Positions 35,413-48,234 of a stretch of DNA of 64,000 nt are shown piece after piece; positions within the stretch are counted from its first letter, which is position 1; each line of letters begins with the position of its first letter. Made by a program: the position numbers and the translations under genes. Source of the stretch: Prostheceraeus crozeri. Its lineage: Eukaryota > Platyhelminthes > Polycladida > Euryleptidae. The notes under the pieces are model-generated. The model had not been told where the DNA came from and searched no databases. It worked only from the letters and a program-made list of their open reading frames with translations. The stretch is taken from the NCBI GenBank assembly GCA_907163375.1, contig CAJQUW010004469.1:310001-374000 (forward strand), read 5' to 3'.

Positions 35413-35496
35413 GGGTGTGTAATTTTTTTTAACCTTTTACTTAAACTTGCCAATAAATTAGGGAGTGCATCAAATCTGTTTTTTGCTATCAAACTA

Positions 35497-35511
35497 TGTT
35501 GTTAATGATTT
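35497..35511. repeat. Target-site duplication of the Penelope insertion, right copy
   Basis: TGTTGTTAATGATTT, identical to 34211-34225. Confidence 0.8.
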
Positions 35512-38500
35512 CATTTCAATCGTGTTATTCCTGGGTTTAATATGAAAAAAGACAACAACATTATTTTGTCTATTGGTGGTGATGTTGATGAGAGAGAGAA
35601 GTTCTTGTTATTTCTTTGAATTGTTACAAGATCGAGTTCTTCAATCTTCATTCCATTTTCGCTAATAATCGTGTAGAAATGTCTTCCTGTTAATATTCAC
35701 AAGTTGAATGATCTTATTTCATTACGTGTTTTTACAGTGAGTTTGTGAAGAATTTGTCTCTAGAAGATGGCATACACATCATGTCGGAATGTTGTATTTG
35801 TAGTGTTAAAACAGACTTTGTCATTTTCATAAAATACAGTAATATGCATGTGTTTCATTTAATAATATACATATTATTATTCATTTCACTGATTACCTCG
35901 TATTCATTCTGTTGCATTTCGGTGTCGGTTTTAGCAATTTCATTGCGAAGTTGGCAAAACTTCTATATTTCAAATTGCTTCTTAATTTATTATCACTAGC
36001 TTAATTTATTACAATAGCAGTGTCAAAAAGTCTGACATAGTCCCTTCTCCTAGTACCGTATTTTGATTTCAAAGTTCAAATGAGGGCTCGTGTAAATTGA
36101 TTAATACCTCACTCGTCCTAAAAATGAAAGTCTCACATTCTACATAAAAAAATGCCAAAATGCCTTAGAAATAGGGAGCAGTGGAGTACAGCAAGATGTA
36201 AAAATTTTTGTGACAGTTGACTATTTCACAGCACTTACTTTCGATCCAAATTTTGAATCTAATTCTGGGAAGAGTTGTAGTAACTACTTTTGTCATGACA
36301 TAGAACTCGCTTCTCCTTGATGCAAAAATTATACTGATAACTAAAGGTCAAAAATTCAACAGCAAATAGAAATCTTCCAATATGGTGACTAAGTCAAAAA
36401 TGACCGCGACAAAATACTTCCTCATGTCATTTTTGAAGAAAAAATAACACAACAGAAACAGCTGATAATGTACCCAAGAGCCTTCTTGAAGTTAAGCCAG
36501 ATCAGTTAAGCAATTTGAATATTTTGGACCATTTGTCGCATGTGTTGCCTGCAAAATAAAAAAACTAAACATCTTGAGTTTTTGTTGCAGAGAATTACTG
36601 TAGCTTCTCGAATAATAAGAATTCAAAAATACATGTGTGTCTCGTACACGAGGATGCATTTTTCATCACATAACTGCAGCTAACAAAAGACAGGAGTCAC
36701 AGTTATAAAAAGTGAGATTTGATAAAATCTACGTGAGTTATTTTTGTCTAGGAACTGCTCTCAATTGTTGCATGGAGAACATGTACTCCATGCATGGAGA
36801 GCATGAGATACATGTAGGTCTATACGTGTAGTGATTATTTGCAAAGTTACTAATTTATATTATTAATTATACTGGAATTCACATTGCAGACATACATTTC
36901 CATGTATACCGGTATGTTATGCATGATGAGCGGGATAAAGAATATTTTGTAGACATTTCTGTGGCTGTGACAGGGTTGAAAACCGTGGTAACTGTTTCAA
37001 CACCATTGTAAGGTAGTATTTTTGCTGCCATATAGCACTCAAGAACGCAAAATCTAAATGATATAAAGCTTCTAATATCCTTTATTAATAGCGGCAATGT
37101 CAAACGGACAACATACAAATTCTCCGAAGCTTTAAAATGCAATGCTCTGATACTGCTTTTAAAGATGAGGTTTTATGCCATGCACTAGATTCAATGCTGC
37201 TAGTAATTATACATACCAGTAAACATACTAGTAATTATGAAGTGCCATTAATGCAAGAATAATTGATTTATTTAGTTTTAGCGTAGTGTGTTTATGTGGA
37301 ATGCTATGAATGCTTCTAAGAAAGTCGATTCAGACCAATAAAAGCAGTATAACACATGCATCCGATATATTCAATTTGCGAAAGTCATGTTATGAAAGCA
37401 ACTCTTAAATTTACTGATTCATTCAGTAAGTTGTCAAATTGACATGAAACAATCTGAAATACTGGAACTAAGTAAAAAACGAGTAGAGCTGAATGTTTTA
37501 GTTGATATAAAAATTGGCATCTTAAAGCCTAGCTAAAACGAAATGAAATTGATCTTCTTCGCAGTCATTTACACGTAGCATGACAGTTTCGTGCGATAAT
37601 GAAATCCAAAATCGAATGATCTATCAGGGTAGACTAATAATATCCTAGTATTGAAAAAATCATAATTGCTCTCATCATGCTACATTTTAACCACTCAATG
37701 GACGCACGCAGATTATCCAGCGTGTCTTTGGAAGGTCGAGTAGACTTTGAGACAGAAAGTGATGATTCTCACGTTTTGTCATATTTATCATCATTTAATC
37801 CTCCAGACAAACAGTCCCAACATGACCTTAAAAGGTCAGTCACTTCATATTTGCAAATTGATCGTCTGATTACGTCCTAGAGCTTCCATTATATATATTT
37901 CAAATCCCTAAACACCGGCTACTGTCTCCACATTTTGATTGAGAGTAAAAATCTGATACATTCTATCAGATACAATAGCGCCTTCTCGTTGTCATTGTTC
38001 ACGATGAAAAGTGTTATTTCATTCTAATGTTTTAATTCAATTTGGTGATCACACTCAGAAAGTTACAACGACTGGGAAGTCAATATTTGAGTTCTCACTA
38101 GTAAATGACACAAGCACGAAAACGTTCTACTGTTGTTTGCTTTCGAATAACACATCATGCAGGTCAGGAGAGACACTAAACTTTATAGAATTTCCGACGA
38201 ATTTTGCTCAGCTGTGCTCTGACTTTCGTCAATGAGTCAACATCAGCAAGAAAGGGTTGTCATGTAAATTTTATTCGCAAAGACACAGAAGATTGAAACT
38301 TGTAGAAAATCCTGAGAGATAAATCAAGTTTTAATTGTTTACATAGTAGGCTACCACAACCTGAAAATAAATTGATCTTCAAAAAATCCACTTCTTTGAG
38401 TATTTTGAGTAACTTACATGTGAATCTAGGGATTGCAGTCCCGGAAAATTCATCAAGTCACTGGATTTCCGGATCCTAAAAACATTGTATCCTGGAATTT

Positions 38501-38949
38501 GCCGGAATATTGCAGGAAAATAACTAAATGTAAAGGCAAGTGTAAATTATAAGTTTTGCCACGCAGCTACTGGATTTCTTTAGTATACTGATTATGAACG
38601 CTGTCCAGGTGCGCATCTAAAAATTTTAGACGGATGGCAAAAATCAATGACAGAGACTGAAATGAAATGGCTTTGATAGCCGATGTCAAATTATTTTCAA
38701 TTGACATAAGCCTAAAATGCCATCAGCAGGCACCGTACACAGTCTAAATAACACACGCAATCACTATAATTAAATAGCCCTTATTACAGACCAATACCCT
38801 CAATGGTGTTTTTTATTACATCCGTATGGCATTTTATGCGTCCGATGATATTTTAGTATAACCGAAGTACTGCTTAATAACCATAACGAAATACATTATG
38901 TATAAATAATGTTAAAAGTGCATCATTAAAAATATACTCTATGTCCTAC
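35512..38949. other. Intergenic, no gene seen
   Basis: AT-rich. Frames at 37677-37880 (67 aa, hydrophilic) and 38011-38235 (74 aa) are the most protein-like but have no recognisable domain. 38430-38520 contains a cluster of CCGGA/TCCGG words. No RNA gene or intact element seen. Confidence 0.45.
38430..38520. repeat. Palindromic word cluster (CCGGA / TCCGG)
   Basis: CCCGGAAAA, TTTCCGGATCC, TGGAATTTGCCGGAAT and similar words repeat on both strands across about 90 bases. Confidence 0.45.
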
Positions 38950-39180
38950 ACTAGTTAAGAAACTTCTTATCTAAAGATCAACTTATTGTGATTTATCAGA
39001 ATTGTGTACGCAATAAACTTGAGTATGATGTTCCAATATTTGTGAGCTTATACGTTGGGCAATCTAACGAGCTTTAAAGAGTTCCACGTCGAGCACACCG
39101 TATAATTTGTAATTCCTGACACTCCGAATGCGACGATTTTTTGCCCTTATCATATCGTCGACGGATCCTTGGTTATCGCA
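38950..39180 (+). mobile_element. LINE ORF2 C-terminal remnant
   Basis: The plus strand reads LLRNFLSKDQLIVIYQNCV, RNKLEYDVPIF and RRAHRIICNS, the usual post-RT region of CR1/Jockey-type proteins. A stop and possible frame change interrupt it. No other part is adjacent. Confidence 0.5.
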
Positions 39181-41404
39181 TATTTCTGTCTATTGTGTAT
39201 TCTAAAATATTCTATTGCCTACTCTCTAAAATCTACATTGCAATATAAAATAGCAATGATATTTTGGACACATTCTGCTATTGCAGAGAATTGAGACAAA
39301 CTTTGCCGAACTGGTAGAATACTGACCTCTCGAATCAAAGTTTCTGTTAAGATAACATCTACACATGTCATATGTAGCCCGTGTTCGAGTCCAGCCAAAG
39401 GACTTTTCGCAGTCAAAAATGCCTAATTGTGTCTTATGAAGTTGTTCAACTTTCAGTGAAAACCACTGAAAGACAATTTATGAATAGGAGTTGTTACAGC
39501 GCACGGAAATGAAAGTGTCATAGCAGGTCGGTTGCTTCATATTTCCTTTTTTAGTAAAGATGCTAAGAATTCGTCCCTCCCAACAAAGACAAATTTAAGA
39601 TATCGGGTACCGATGAATTTCACAAGACTTTGTGATATGTCCTGCCATAGCATGGTGCGCTAAGGCGCATTGCGCAATTATCCTCATGATTACATGAAGT
39701 CGACTGCCTTGGCCATTATCAAGGTAGCAAGATATTAATCTCTTCTTGCCCACTTTCTTCCTGCTGATGAAGACAATGAGCCTCCTGCCAGATGTTAGCA
39801 AAATGTCTACCACAATTTGTGAATGCAAAACAATAGCAAGTCCTGAGTTTCAGATAAATTTGTAACAAAAGGAAATGAAATCAGATGTTCGCATCTACAT
39901 GATGAATATGCAACAAAATCTGATCCATGGAAGTCATTGCTTGGCATATTAACAGTTCAGACAAAAATAAATTCTGAACTGAAGCAATAAAATACTCATT
40001 GCTTTAATTTCTTATAATAAATTTGCATAACTATAGTTTCATTCGGTCTCATGTTTAATTAAGGAAGCTGAATCAACTGCTTATGGAGTATTAATCAACA
40101 GCACGGCAACAGTATCCCAAATCCAGTTCGTCACGTGATTCTTGGCGACGATTATGTTTTTAAACAGTACCAAAACTGTCTTTGTGGCTCAGTGTTGATG
40201 CCTGGGTATTCAATCGAATCTACATAAATCGAAAGAATCAATTTTGAGGAAGGCGCATGAAATCCATCTAGAAAATTTCACAAGTTCAAGAAAATGAAAC
40301 TAAATTAACATTAACTAAACTAAACATTAATCTAAATTACGCGCACTATTATTAACTTAGATTTTTCGGTAACAATGTACAACATTTACGGCGCTTGCCC
40401 GGCTGCGCGCCTTCAATTGTCATTGGTCGCAAAAATCCATGTTAATGTTATACTGCCACTAAAGGTGAGCGATCTTACCAGAAACCCGAACACGAAAGTG
40501 CAGGTTCGGGTAGGACCATTGTGAAGTCGGGTTGGGCTGGATCACACCTCATATCATAACCCTGAAGAAACCCGAAAATTCGAGGTCGGGTTTTTTCGGG
40601 TTTGAGCACGCAGATTTTAGAAATCTGTAAAAAATAATGCATGTTTTTTCTCAAAAAGGTTGATACCATGTCACTCTTAAATGTAGTGCAATGGTGCGGA
40701 CGATTTATTTGATTAATACTCTTGTCTGTTGCATTGCTCTGGTAAAATAATGAAGGGAATTAATGTTTCTTGCTTGTATATTCACTTTTATATCGTTTCT
40801 ATCGAAGCTGTTTCATACGTGTTATGAAGCGACTTCGTAGGTTGTATGATGATTTAATTTCAAAAACATCAAAATACTATCACATCAATTTGAGCTATCG
40901 AAGACTGAGAACTTTCTGTGATAGGCAATGAGTGATAGCAGCGTCAAGAAATGTTTGGAACGAATGTGAAAGCAGATACATACGGCTGATGAGCGGTATA
41001 AGGCTTTTAAAGGACTTTGGTTACTTGCTTCAATAATTCATGTCTCAACTGTCATTAAACCAGATCATCTAACAACTATTCTTTCCGGCGTGAGACAAAA
41101 AATCAAAGGGGGCCACAAATTAGGCAGATTAGGTTAGAGGTCAGTGGATGCCAGCATTCTCTACCTGGAGCCCAGATATCTCCAGAAACTTACCCAAAAA
41201 TTCTAATATCTCCAACATGTTGCGCGGAAAAAGACCAAAGGTGCGAAGTGGTTCCCAGAATAACTTCAATCTAGCCTAGTCCAACAAGTAAGTGATGGCA
41301 GCAAACGGGAGGATCATGATAATAGGTTGTACTCGTAATCGAGAAACGCACTCCCTTGAATTTCTGCAGATCCGTTAATTAAAAAGGTAAAGAAAAACAG
41401 CCTT
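39181..41404. other. Intergenic; tRNA-like boxes and a word cluster
   Basis: No gene recognised. 39300-39400 has an A-box-like TTGCCGAACTGG and a B-box GTTCGAGTCC about 65 bases apart, which would suit a SINE head but is not a proper tRNA fold. 40480-40612 is a cluster of ACCCGA/TCGGGT words. Confidence 0.45.
40480..40612. repeat. Word cluster (ACCCGA / TCGGGT)
   Basis: AAACCCGAA, GGTTCGGGTAGG, GTCGGGTTGGG, AACCCGAAAA and GTCGGGTTTTTTCGGGTTT lie within about 130 bases, on both strands. Confidence 0.6.
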
Positions 41405-41440
41405 TACTCGACGTTTCGGGTCCAGACCCTTCTTCATAGA
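41405..41440 (-). ncRNA. Hammerhead-like motif, Penelope end remnant
   Basis: On the minus strand CTATGAAGAA is followed by the perfect stem GGGTC-TG-GACCC and GAAACGTCGAG. This is the layout of Penelope hammerhead motifs (CUGAUGA-stem II-GAAAC), with the first box degraded. No Penelope coding sequence is adjacent, so this is a solo end. Confidence 0.45.
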
Positions 41441-43422
41441 GTATAAAACAGCAGCACCCTGCGCCACCTACGGGAGGTTCTGACAGCTACAGTGGTTCCA
41501 GGCATACAGAAACAGTCCATTTCGCCGACAAGAGGCATAGCTGCTGCTATGGAAGGTCCCGATCAAGTTCCTTAACCCCGGTTTTTGCATCTGTGTCATG
41601 CAGACTTCCAACGACAAAAACGCTGTCACACAATCCTTGCCAGTAAAGACCTCGCCCGGTTGGAAACAAATTATTATTTCGAATTCCGTGTTATATAGCA
41701 ACGATGATGATCAACAATACTTTAATGTTGCAATTCTTGTGAATTCTTTAACTTGATTACTTTTCTATTCTGTGTTTGCCTAGTCCCAATTAGAAAATGT
41801 CCCAATTTACTAAAGATTCCCATTTCGGAGATTTTCTGCATTTTTCTACATATTCGTTTATCAATCAATCTTATATTGACAGTTTTGGCAAATCTCTTTG
41901 TGGAGTCATTAGAAGAAGGAGAATTTGTAGTATGTAGATGAATGCCTGCAATGGAAGCGTCCAATAGTGCCATTACTAAATCTGACCGTCCTGCCAAGTT
42001 CAAAGTAAGTAAGCACTTTGTCCAAGTTTCTCTCATTTGCTTTTCATAATCGCATCTTTGTTACATTATAACTGAAATGATATCTTGCAATGTATTTTGG
42101 CAGTTAGTCCTGAAAAATTTAATGAAAAGATAATAATTGTACGAGTACTTGATAAACTAGTGACAATGTAAAAGAGCGTTTTGGAAGCATGAGCAATGTA
42201 TATTATATGTTCAAAAAAGTAAACTCATTCAAAATAGCTATCATTAGTTAGAAATCAGCGACGTGGCTGACCATTATAGAGATGAAATCACAAAATCGAC
42301 TGCGGATTCTTTTATTTCGAATTTCACTGAACTGTTCAAGAAATTTGTTAAGATGATTTTTAAATAGGATGCAACTGTGCAAGATGCGGCCCATTGACCG
42401 AGCCGCGGATTGCGGAACTCCTTTAACTATTGATGGTGGAGAACGAGGGCAGCCCATCCTTGCTATTTAATTGCCGATATTTGTTAATCAATGACTAAAT
42501 AATAATGACCAAATCTAAGCGTAATTCAACGCAAAATAATATAAAAAATATTACTTTTAGTCAAACAAAGAAAAATTGTCAACTCTGTACCATTCCAAGT
42601 CCTGAACTTCCTACATAGGTTGCAGCAAACGCTATAGAAATAATAAATAAACAGCACGTAGATAACACATTTATAAAACAATGGAATCATAGTACATGGA
42701 AATAAACTGCACGAACAATTGAACAATTGGAAAAGTATATAAACGAGATAAGCAACGTACTCAGCATTTGAGCTGATGATCAAGGTTGCGAACCCGTCCT
42801 CGTGAGGTTGAGGACCGCAGGTTGGATCGGGTTGCAATGTCTGACCAGCATTCAACTCCAGGTTAGGATTTCCACCATAGAGTAGGTATATTGGGTAGAG
42901 TAGCAACTTAGCATTTATTAAATCCCCAATGTGTATACAATTTCCATTTCATCAAATGGACATGAGTCGAGACCCTGTACCACCTGTGACAGATGCAGAT
43001 TTCTACACTTTTGGAGAAATTAGCACGACTCTGACTGATCATGATAGCAATACAGAATAAGGAATAGTATTCCACAAATTCTCCATGTCAACGCAATTTG
43101 GAGAGGCAACATAGTTCGTTAAATTAGCAATTCGATGGGTTGCCACTAAAAGCTAGTAAGATTATTTTCTTAAGCATGATCATATTACAAACTGTCACTG
43201 CAGGTAGAGCAAAACATCATAATCAAGGAAGCTTATCATATTTAACTTTGCATTATAATACAAGACTTGCAGGGACTTGCATTATAATGTGGTTCATGAA
43301 ATTTCCTACATCATCAGCTTAATTTTCGTTTAATTCAGATGGTTACTAGTGAATATTGAGTCGTTTTCACATGCAACTTGTTTCAAACTAGAGAGAAAGA
43401 GAGAAACAGTATATTTGTCAAA
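41441..43422. other. Intergenic, nothing recognised
   Basis: AT-rich. A minus-strand frame at 42906-42526 (126 aa) has a proline/glycine start and a long hydrophobic middle, but no recognisable family or convincing start. Confidence 0.4.
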
Positions 43423-43800
43423 ATGAAAATCAAAATACACGGCAATGTCAGAGTTTTATATAACCTCTTTGATGTAGCAAAAAAGCTATTAGAAAAGAAT
43501 TTTGTCAACGAGTTGTGCGACAAAATGGAATCGTAACTAATCGTAACACGTTTGACGGATTGCATCGATCTAAATATAATCAAAGGATGGCATGGATCTC
43601 CTGAATTCATATACAACGACTCAGATGCTCTGAACCTTTTGACAGACAGCTTATCAACAGTATTCGAACATATACATCCGGGTTTGCAAACTGTTTTCTT
43701 ACAACGTTTAAAAATGCGAGACAGCATAGATTTCGTTTCAGATGACAGAACTCCAAAAAAGGTAGTAGAATACAGCATCAAACTTTCAATAATGTTATAG
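43423..43800 (+). other. Weak coding-like region
   Basis: Two short plus-strand frames follow each other: 43423-43536, which opens MKIKIHGNVRVLYNLFD and ends at a stop, and 43552-43800, with EFIYNDSDALNLLTDSL and similar soluble sequence. Amino-acid composition looks protein-like, but no family is recognised and no splice signals decide it. It may be an exon remnant or chance. Confidence 0.2.
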
Positions 43801-44827
43801 TAAACTCTCCAAAAATCATCGTGACATAAAGTATATACTTATAAAGGGGCTTCATGTCGGCAGTATATAAATTTGCAAAAATTTAACTTTCTAAAAACTG
43901 CTCAAATATTTCTTTGGACCACAGGAACGTAATCTCCGTAAAAAACTAAATCTTTTCATTAAAGATTTTCACTGTATACAGACACTTTTTTGAGTCGACA
44001 CTCTATGATTTCCACTGTATTAGGAAACATGCTAGCGAGTATTCCCGGTATAGTAGCAGACTACTATACACGTACAAGCATAATTGCAGCAAGCTTGCAT
44101 GGGAAAGAAACTAAATCTGACAAAGTCACAAGCATTCTCTCATCGAAATATTAAGAAATTATTCAAATTTGATGTCGAAGAAAACATGTCGAAACAGGTC
44201 ATTATGATTTCAAAATGTCTTGTAACTTTTCTTCATTGCTCTGTGTCATAGGATATGAATAAATTCGCGGTTTCATAAGCAAACATAAGTTAAGGATGAG
44301 TTTCTTTACTGCAAATGGAATGCTTTCACTTGCCGCAGTTTCACAAAGTTACAGGAAATCAAAATATCAAATTCAGTGCAGAACCCTTAATCAATTGTTA
44401 AAAAGTTTAGCGATCATTTGTTCCGAATTACATGTGAAGTCGTGATTTACAAAGAAAGGAACGTGTTCGTGCGTTGCAAATACCGCCAGCATGAACTCAC
44501 AAACACGCAAACTCGTTTCTCTTAAAATGCCGACGAGACTCTATCTCGTTTGTAACAGTTCTCTAGACAAAAGACTATTTGATTAAACTTGGCTTTCAGA
44601 CATCACTCATGTGCTCAGCCGAATAAATGTCGTAATTCATTGTGTGACCAATGTTTGCAATAATGAGCTGCAGTAATGAACACAGATGGTTTCAGAATGT
44701 CTGTCATGAACTTTGTATTGAGGTGTGTGATGAACTGAAATCAGTAATTCAGTAAAAGAAATTCTTTCACTAGAAGCCTGGCTACTATAAATTTATCAAA
44801 TCTAACCTGAAGAAGCCACAAGAGATA

Positions 44828-45070
44828 TTGCTTCTCAGCCAGAGCGAGTTTGTGTAGAGAACGAGTCCGAAAGGGATGATTTCGCACCAATGCTTTTCGC
44901 GGAATGACTGCTGGGGATTGCAGGGCAAACCTCGCAGCCCGCATGGGATCCTACGAACGTACGGAAAGCTTCAATAAGTCTCCCATTGAATTTGTGTGCT
45001 TGATCTTGAAGATCTTTCTATGACTAGAAGAGGAACCGGGTAGAACTCGGCAAATACGCATATTATTAAT
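44828..45070. repeat. Inverted-repeat family M2, partial copy 1
   Basis: Contains GCCAGAGCGAGTTTGTGTAG in one orientation and GACTAGAAGAGGAACC...AGAACTCGGCA in the other, matching blocks of the M2 elements at 56433-57152 and 58679-58996. More diverged than those. Confidence 0.5.
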
Positions 45071-45204
45071 AACCGCAGAGTGCACTGTGCATTCAAAAAT
45101 GGGGAGTTTTTTGAATTTCATATGAATTGGCATGAATGAACATATTCACCTTTTGAATGGTGTGTTGAGCATTGATAATAGACCTATGCAAACATAGAAA
45201 TATA

Positions 45205-45475
45205 TTGTTTGTCTGAAGTTGACTAGAATGAAAATTGGTTCAAGGTCGCAGCACAGCTGGGGGAATTAAGTTGGTGTCACCCAAGTTAAGTCACCCACCA
45301 ATGAAAAGCTTAGAATTGCACATGTGACTGACTCTAAGCCAAAGAAACAGCCGTTGACAAGTGTACCTAAGTGAAAATGTGCGATTTTTTGTGCCACTAT
45401 TGTGTATTGCATGAAGCTTTGCTTCCATTGTAGAGATTTTATTGTCATCAATTTATATGCATGCAAAAGAAAAGA
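45205..45475 (+). repeat. Dispersed repeat R2, copy 2
   Basis: Direct-orientation partner of 27059-27290, with a short insertion after TTAAGTTGG and another near 45380. Confidence 0.6.
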
Positions 45476-45490
45476 ACCGCTACAAAAAGC

Positions 45491-45506
45491 AAACATACAT
45501 ACATAC

Positions 45507-45558
<52 letters not shown>
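45491..45558. repeat. Microsatellite (CATA)n then (TA)n
   Basis: Several CATA units run into an uninterrupted TA tract of about 45 bases. Confidence 0.9.
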
Positions 45559-45561
<3 letters not shown>

Positions 45562-47397
45562 ATTCGAGATTACAAGTAGGCCCATATCAGATTGTGCCAA
45601 TTACTCAGAAAGTGTAATTCATTTCAAACAATTACCAATTACTGCACAGCAATCCAATTGTAGGCCTAATCTCCAATTATCTAGTTCTATTTGTAATTGA
45701 AATCAAAATAACAATACAAGTCTGGACTACATTTGGCATTCATTAACACAATTTAGTGCATAGGTGCAGAGCAATATCCTCACAGATGAGAATTGTTTTA
45801 CTGCCGCATCGAAGGCTAGCATGAAATAGGTTATTTGAGTGTTAATTTAGTTCGCATGAGTATTAAGATATCATCAATCCTTTTGTGTGAAAATCAAGCA
45901 TTTGCTAGATGCTGCCACACTTCGGTTTTACTATTGACACTCAAGTAGGATGACCACGCAAAAATGCTTAGAGCGTCGCGTTCATGCCGCATAATCGGCG
46001 CTAGAATGTTGATCATGAGTATCCAGTGCCGTTGCCTATGGTACATATCGTATGCCTTTTCAAGTAGCGCAAGCTCAAATGATAGATGTGGGCTGTATTG
46101 GTTTCAAGAAGCTTGACAAGATATAAACTGAGAAATTTATGTTTGATTGAGAAAAGTAAAAGAGAACTAGAAAACTAATTTACCTAGTGAATAATATTAC
46201 CTACAACAATAAAACTGTAATTGCTTTTTTTTCGTTAATTAATTGAAAGTATGATCCTGGAGAGGTGAAAAGGTCTTTTAGTACATAATAAACATAAAAC
46301 CATCATAAAACTTTAGTCAGTTCCATAGGGACAGTATTTCCATACAGTATTTTGTTCACTGAGTAATAGATTAATATAGATTTACATTTGAGATAAATCT
46401 AATCAAGTCCAAAAACTGATGGATGAGCTTTACTTTTTTATTTTTTTGATAGACGTTTCGCCTGTCGATGCCCGACGACCGATTATCTGCCCGACAATGG
46501 CCGTTTAGAAATGCCTTGCAATAAAACGAGAGAAAAACTCATCAATAAAACTCATCAGTTTTTGGACTCTCCTCATTTTATTTCTCTCTGGCAATACATG
46601 TATTTGTCTGGATATGCGCATTTTGGCGCACATTTACCTATGCACGTGTCATTTAATCAACAATAACATACTTTAATTAATGTGGCCTTTCAGTCGTCAA
46701 CGACGGTCAGCTTCCGTTCTTTTATAATGCAAACTCACGAAAAAATCGTATTCAGGAACAATTATTATTTGAAAGTAACGATCATGGCTGCTAGTATAAT
46801 ATAAGAGTAATAGGCCTTCCCATGGAAATAAATAGATACTTAAACTCAACGTCGAGTTGACTTAACTATTGACTTTGAATAATTGTTCAACATCCATGTT
46901 CAACACAGCTATTGTTCATTGATGTGTGACAATCACAGTTGCCAGTCATCTAGAGGCAGCTCAAAGGCACTCATCCAACATTGTGCATCTAGAAGAACAT
47001 TCATTACCATTTAGATGATTGCAAAAATATGCCGTGGCCTTTTTTCAAAAGTAAGGGAATGCCAACTTAATTTGCATTAGTTTTAAAGAAAAAATTCAAT
47101 TAATTTTTGACTTCGAAGCGATCTTCAGGGAACTTAGATATTAGTGTTAAAAAACTTCAATACTTTTATACTTTCGTTTCCTGAAGATAGCTTCGTGAGG
47201 CAATCACAAATTAATTGGACTTTTTGCAGTAAAATAATGCAAGGTAATTTTGCATTCCTTCTACTTTTCAATTATCTTTCAGATGGCATTTAAAAAGTGG
47301 GCATGAGAATATTGGTACACTTGGCGTCAACAGTTAATAAAATGCTCAAACAAGCATTTGAGATAAATATATCAATAATAATTCAATGCAACAGTAA
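45559..47397. other. Intergenic with one inverted repeat
   Basis: No gene seen. 46407-46575 has inverted arms (AGTCCAAAAACTGATG... and ...CATCAGTTTTTGGACT) around a GACGTTTCG word at 46453, a word typical of Penelope ends, so it may be an old Penelope terminal remnant. The rest is AT-rich. Confidence 0.4.
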
Positions 47398-47405
47398 TTT
47401 TCATT

Positions 47406-48030
47406 GGTACTTATGGGTTATCTCCGTAGAAAAATCCGTTTCTACGGGTAAAACCGTAGAAATTAATCAATCGTCACAAAACTTAAGGTACACGTAAGTA
47501 AAGATATTTTCTACTCACACGCCAAAATTTGTGCAAATTGCACGCGTGCTTTTTGAATTAGAGGCGATAACTTAAAGTGCCGCGATGTCTTTAGCTTGTT
47601 CTGACTTCTGATCTCATTGTCTGAGCAGAAAGCACTTGAGGTCCACAAAGTAATTTCTCGACAATTCGTGAAGTGATAATGACCAGACCACATATCCTAT
47701 ATTAACATGTTTAACTTGAAAAGGTGTGGCAAGGAAATGGTTGTGGAAAGATTTCAAATGGCAGTGGATGAGACGAAGAGGGAGAGAGAACAATGCACAC
47801 ACGAGAAACAATAATGCGTCGAACAGACGAAGTCAAATCAAGCTGTTGACATCGCTACACTTCACGTTATTGTATCTAATGCAAAAAGTACTTGTCCGAT
47901 CTGTGTAAATTTTTGTCTGTTAATAGACAATATACGTTAGCACGTTTATCTGAAGTTTGGTGACGATTGATTAATCTTTGCAGATTTTAGACAAATTTGA
48001 AAACCTGAAGAGGGAGATAACCCAAGTACC
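47406..48030. mobile_element. Inverted-repeat element M1, copy 1 (625 bp)
   Basis: Ends GGTACTTATGGGTTATCTCC and, on the other strand, GGTACTTGGGTTATCTCC. Flanks TTTTCATT (47398-47405) and TTTTCATG (48031-48038) make a probable 8-bp target duplication. It has long imperfect internal arms (ATCAATCGTCA...AAACTT and its mirror near 47955-47975) and a central block related to copy 2 at 53498-54095 but inverted. No transposase. 8-bp duplications are made by hAT- and P-type transposases; the end sequence is not a standard hAT end. Confidence 0.8.
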
Positions 48031-48061
48031 TTTTCATGTGTTAATTGTGAACCTAAAAAAT

Positions 48062-48160
48062 CTAATCTCGAATAGTCGAGATCTGGGCAGTGTGATCTCG
48101 AGATCTCGAAAACCATGAAAATGGTCGAGATCTCGGTATTCCAGATCTCGAGACTGAATA
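48062..48160. repeat. Palindromic word cluster (CGAGATCTCG)
   Basis: TCTCGAGATCTCG, TCGAGATCT and CCAGATCTCGAGACT repeat on both strands within 100 bases. Confidence 0.6.
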
Positions 48161-48234
48161 CACTATATGTGCCTAACATGTACAAATGCGAGTGTACATC
48201 ATGAGTGTCACTTAGCCTAGCTTCAGAAATGCGA

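Larger units (their letters stand above)
34226..35496. mobile_element. Fold-back Penelope-like insertion with GIY-YIG endonuclease
   Basis: Inverted arms 34249-34687 and 35061-35498 are nearly identical and flank a 373-bp spacer. Identical 15-bp direct repeats surround the whole. On the minus strand 35062-34412 (216 aa) encodes a CSCKICGKL zinc knuckle and a GIY-YIG nuclease (YIVYCFRC, KAYIGSTNRPFSFRFHEH, and EANCIDRYCPKLNRKQE with the catalytic Glu). The right arm repeats the nuclease part on the plus strand (to 35336). Penelope elements are known for partial inverted duplications of this kind. The RT is absent. The upstream 25 bases between the left duplication and arm are unpaired. High arm identity suggests a recent insertion, here into or beside the older LINE. 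Confidence 0.85.

Noticed and set aside
39290-39415. tRNA-like A and B boxes
   Set aside because: The spacing is too long and no cloverleaf forms; kept only as a note in the intergenic entry.
45461-45700. Frame with IYIYIY repeats
   Set aside because: Reads the TA microsatellite.
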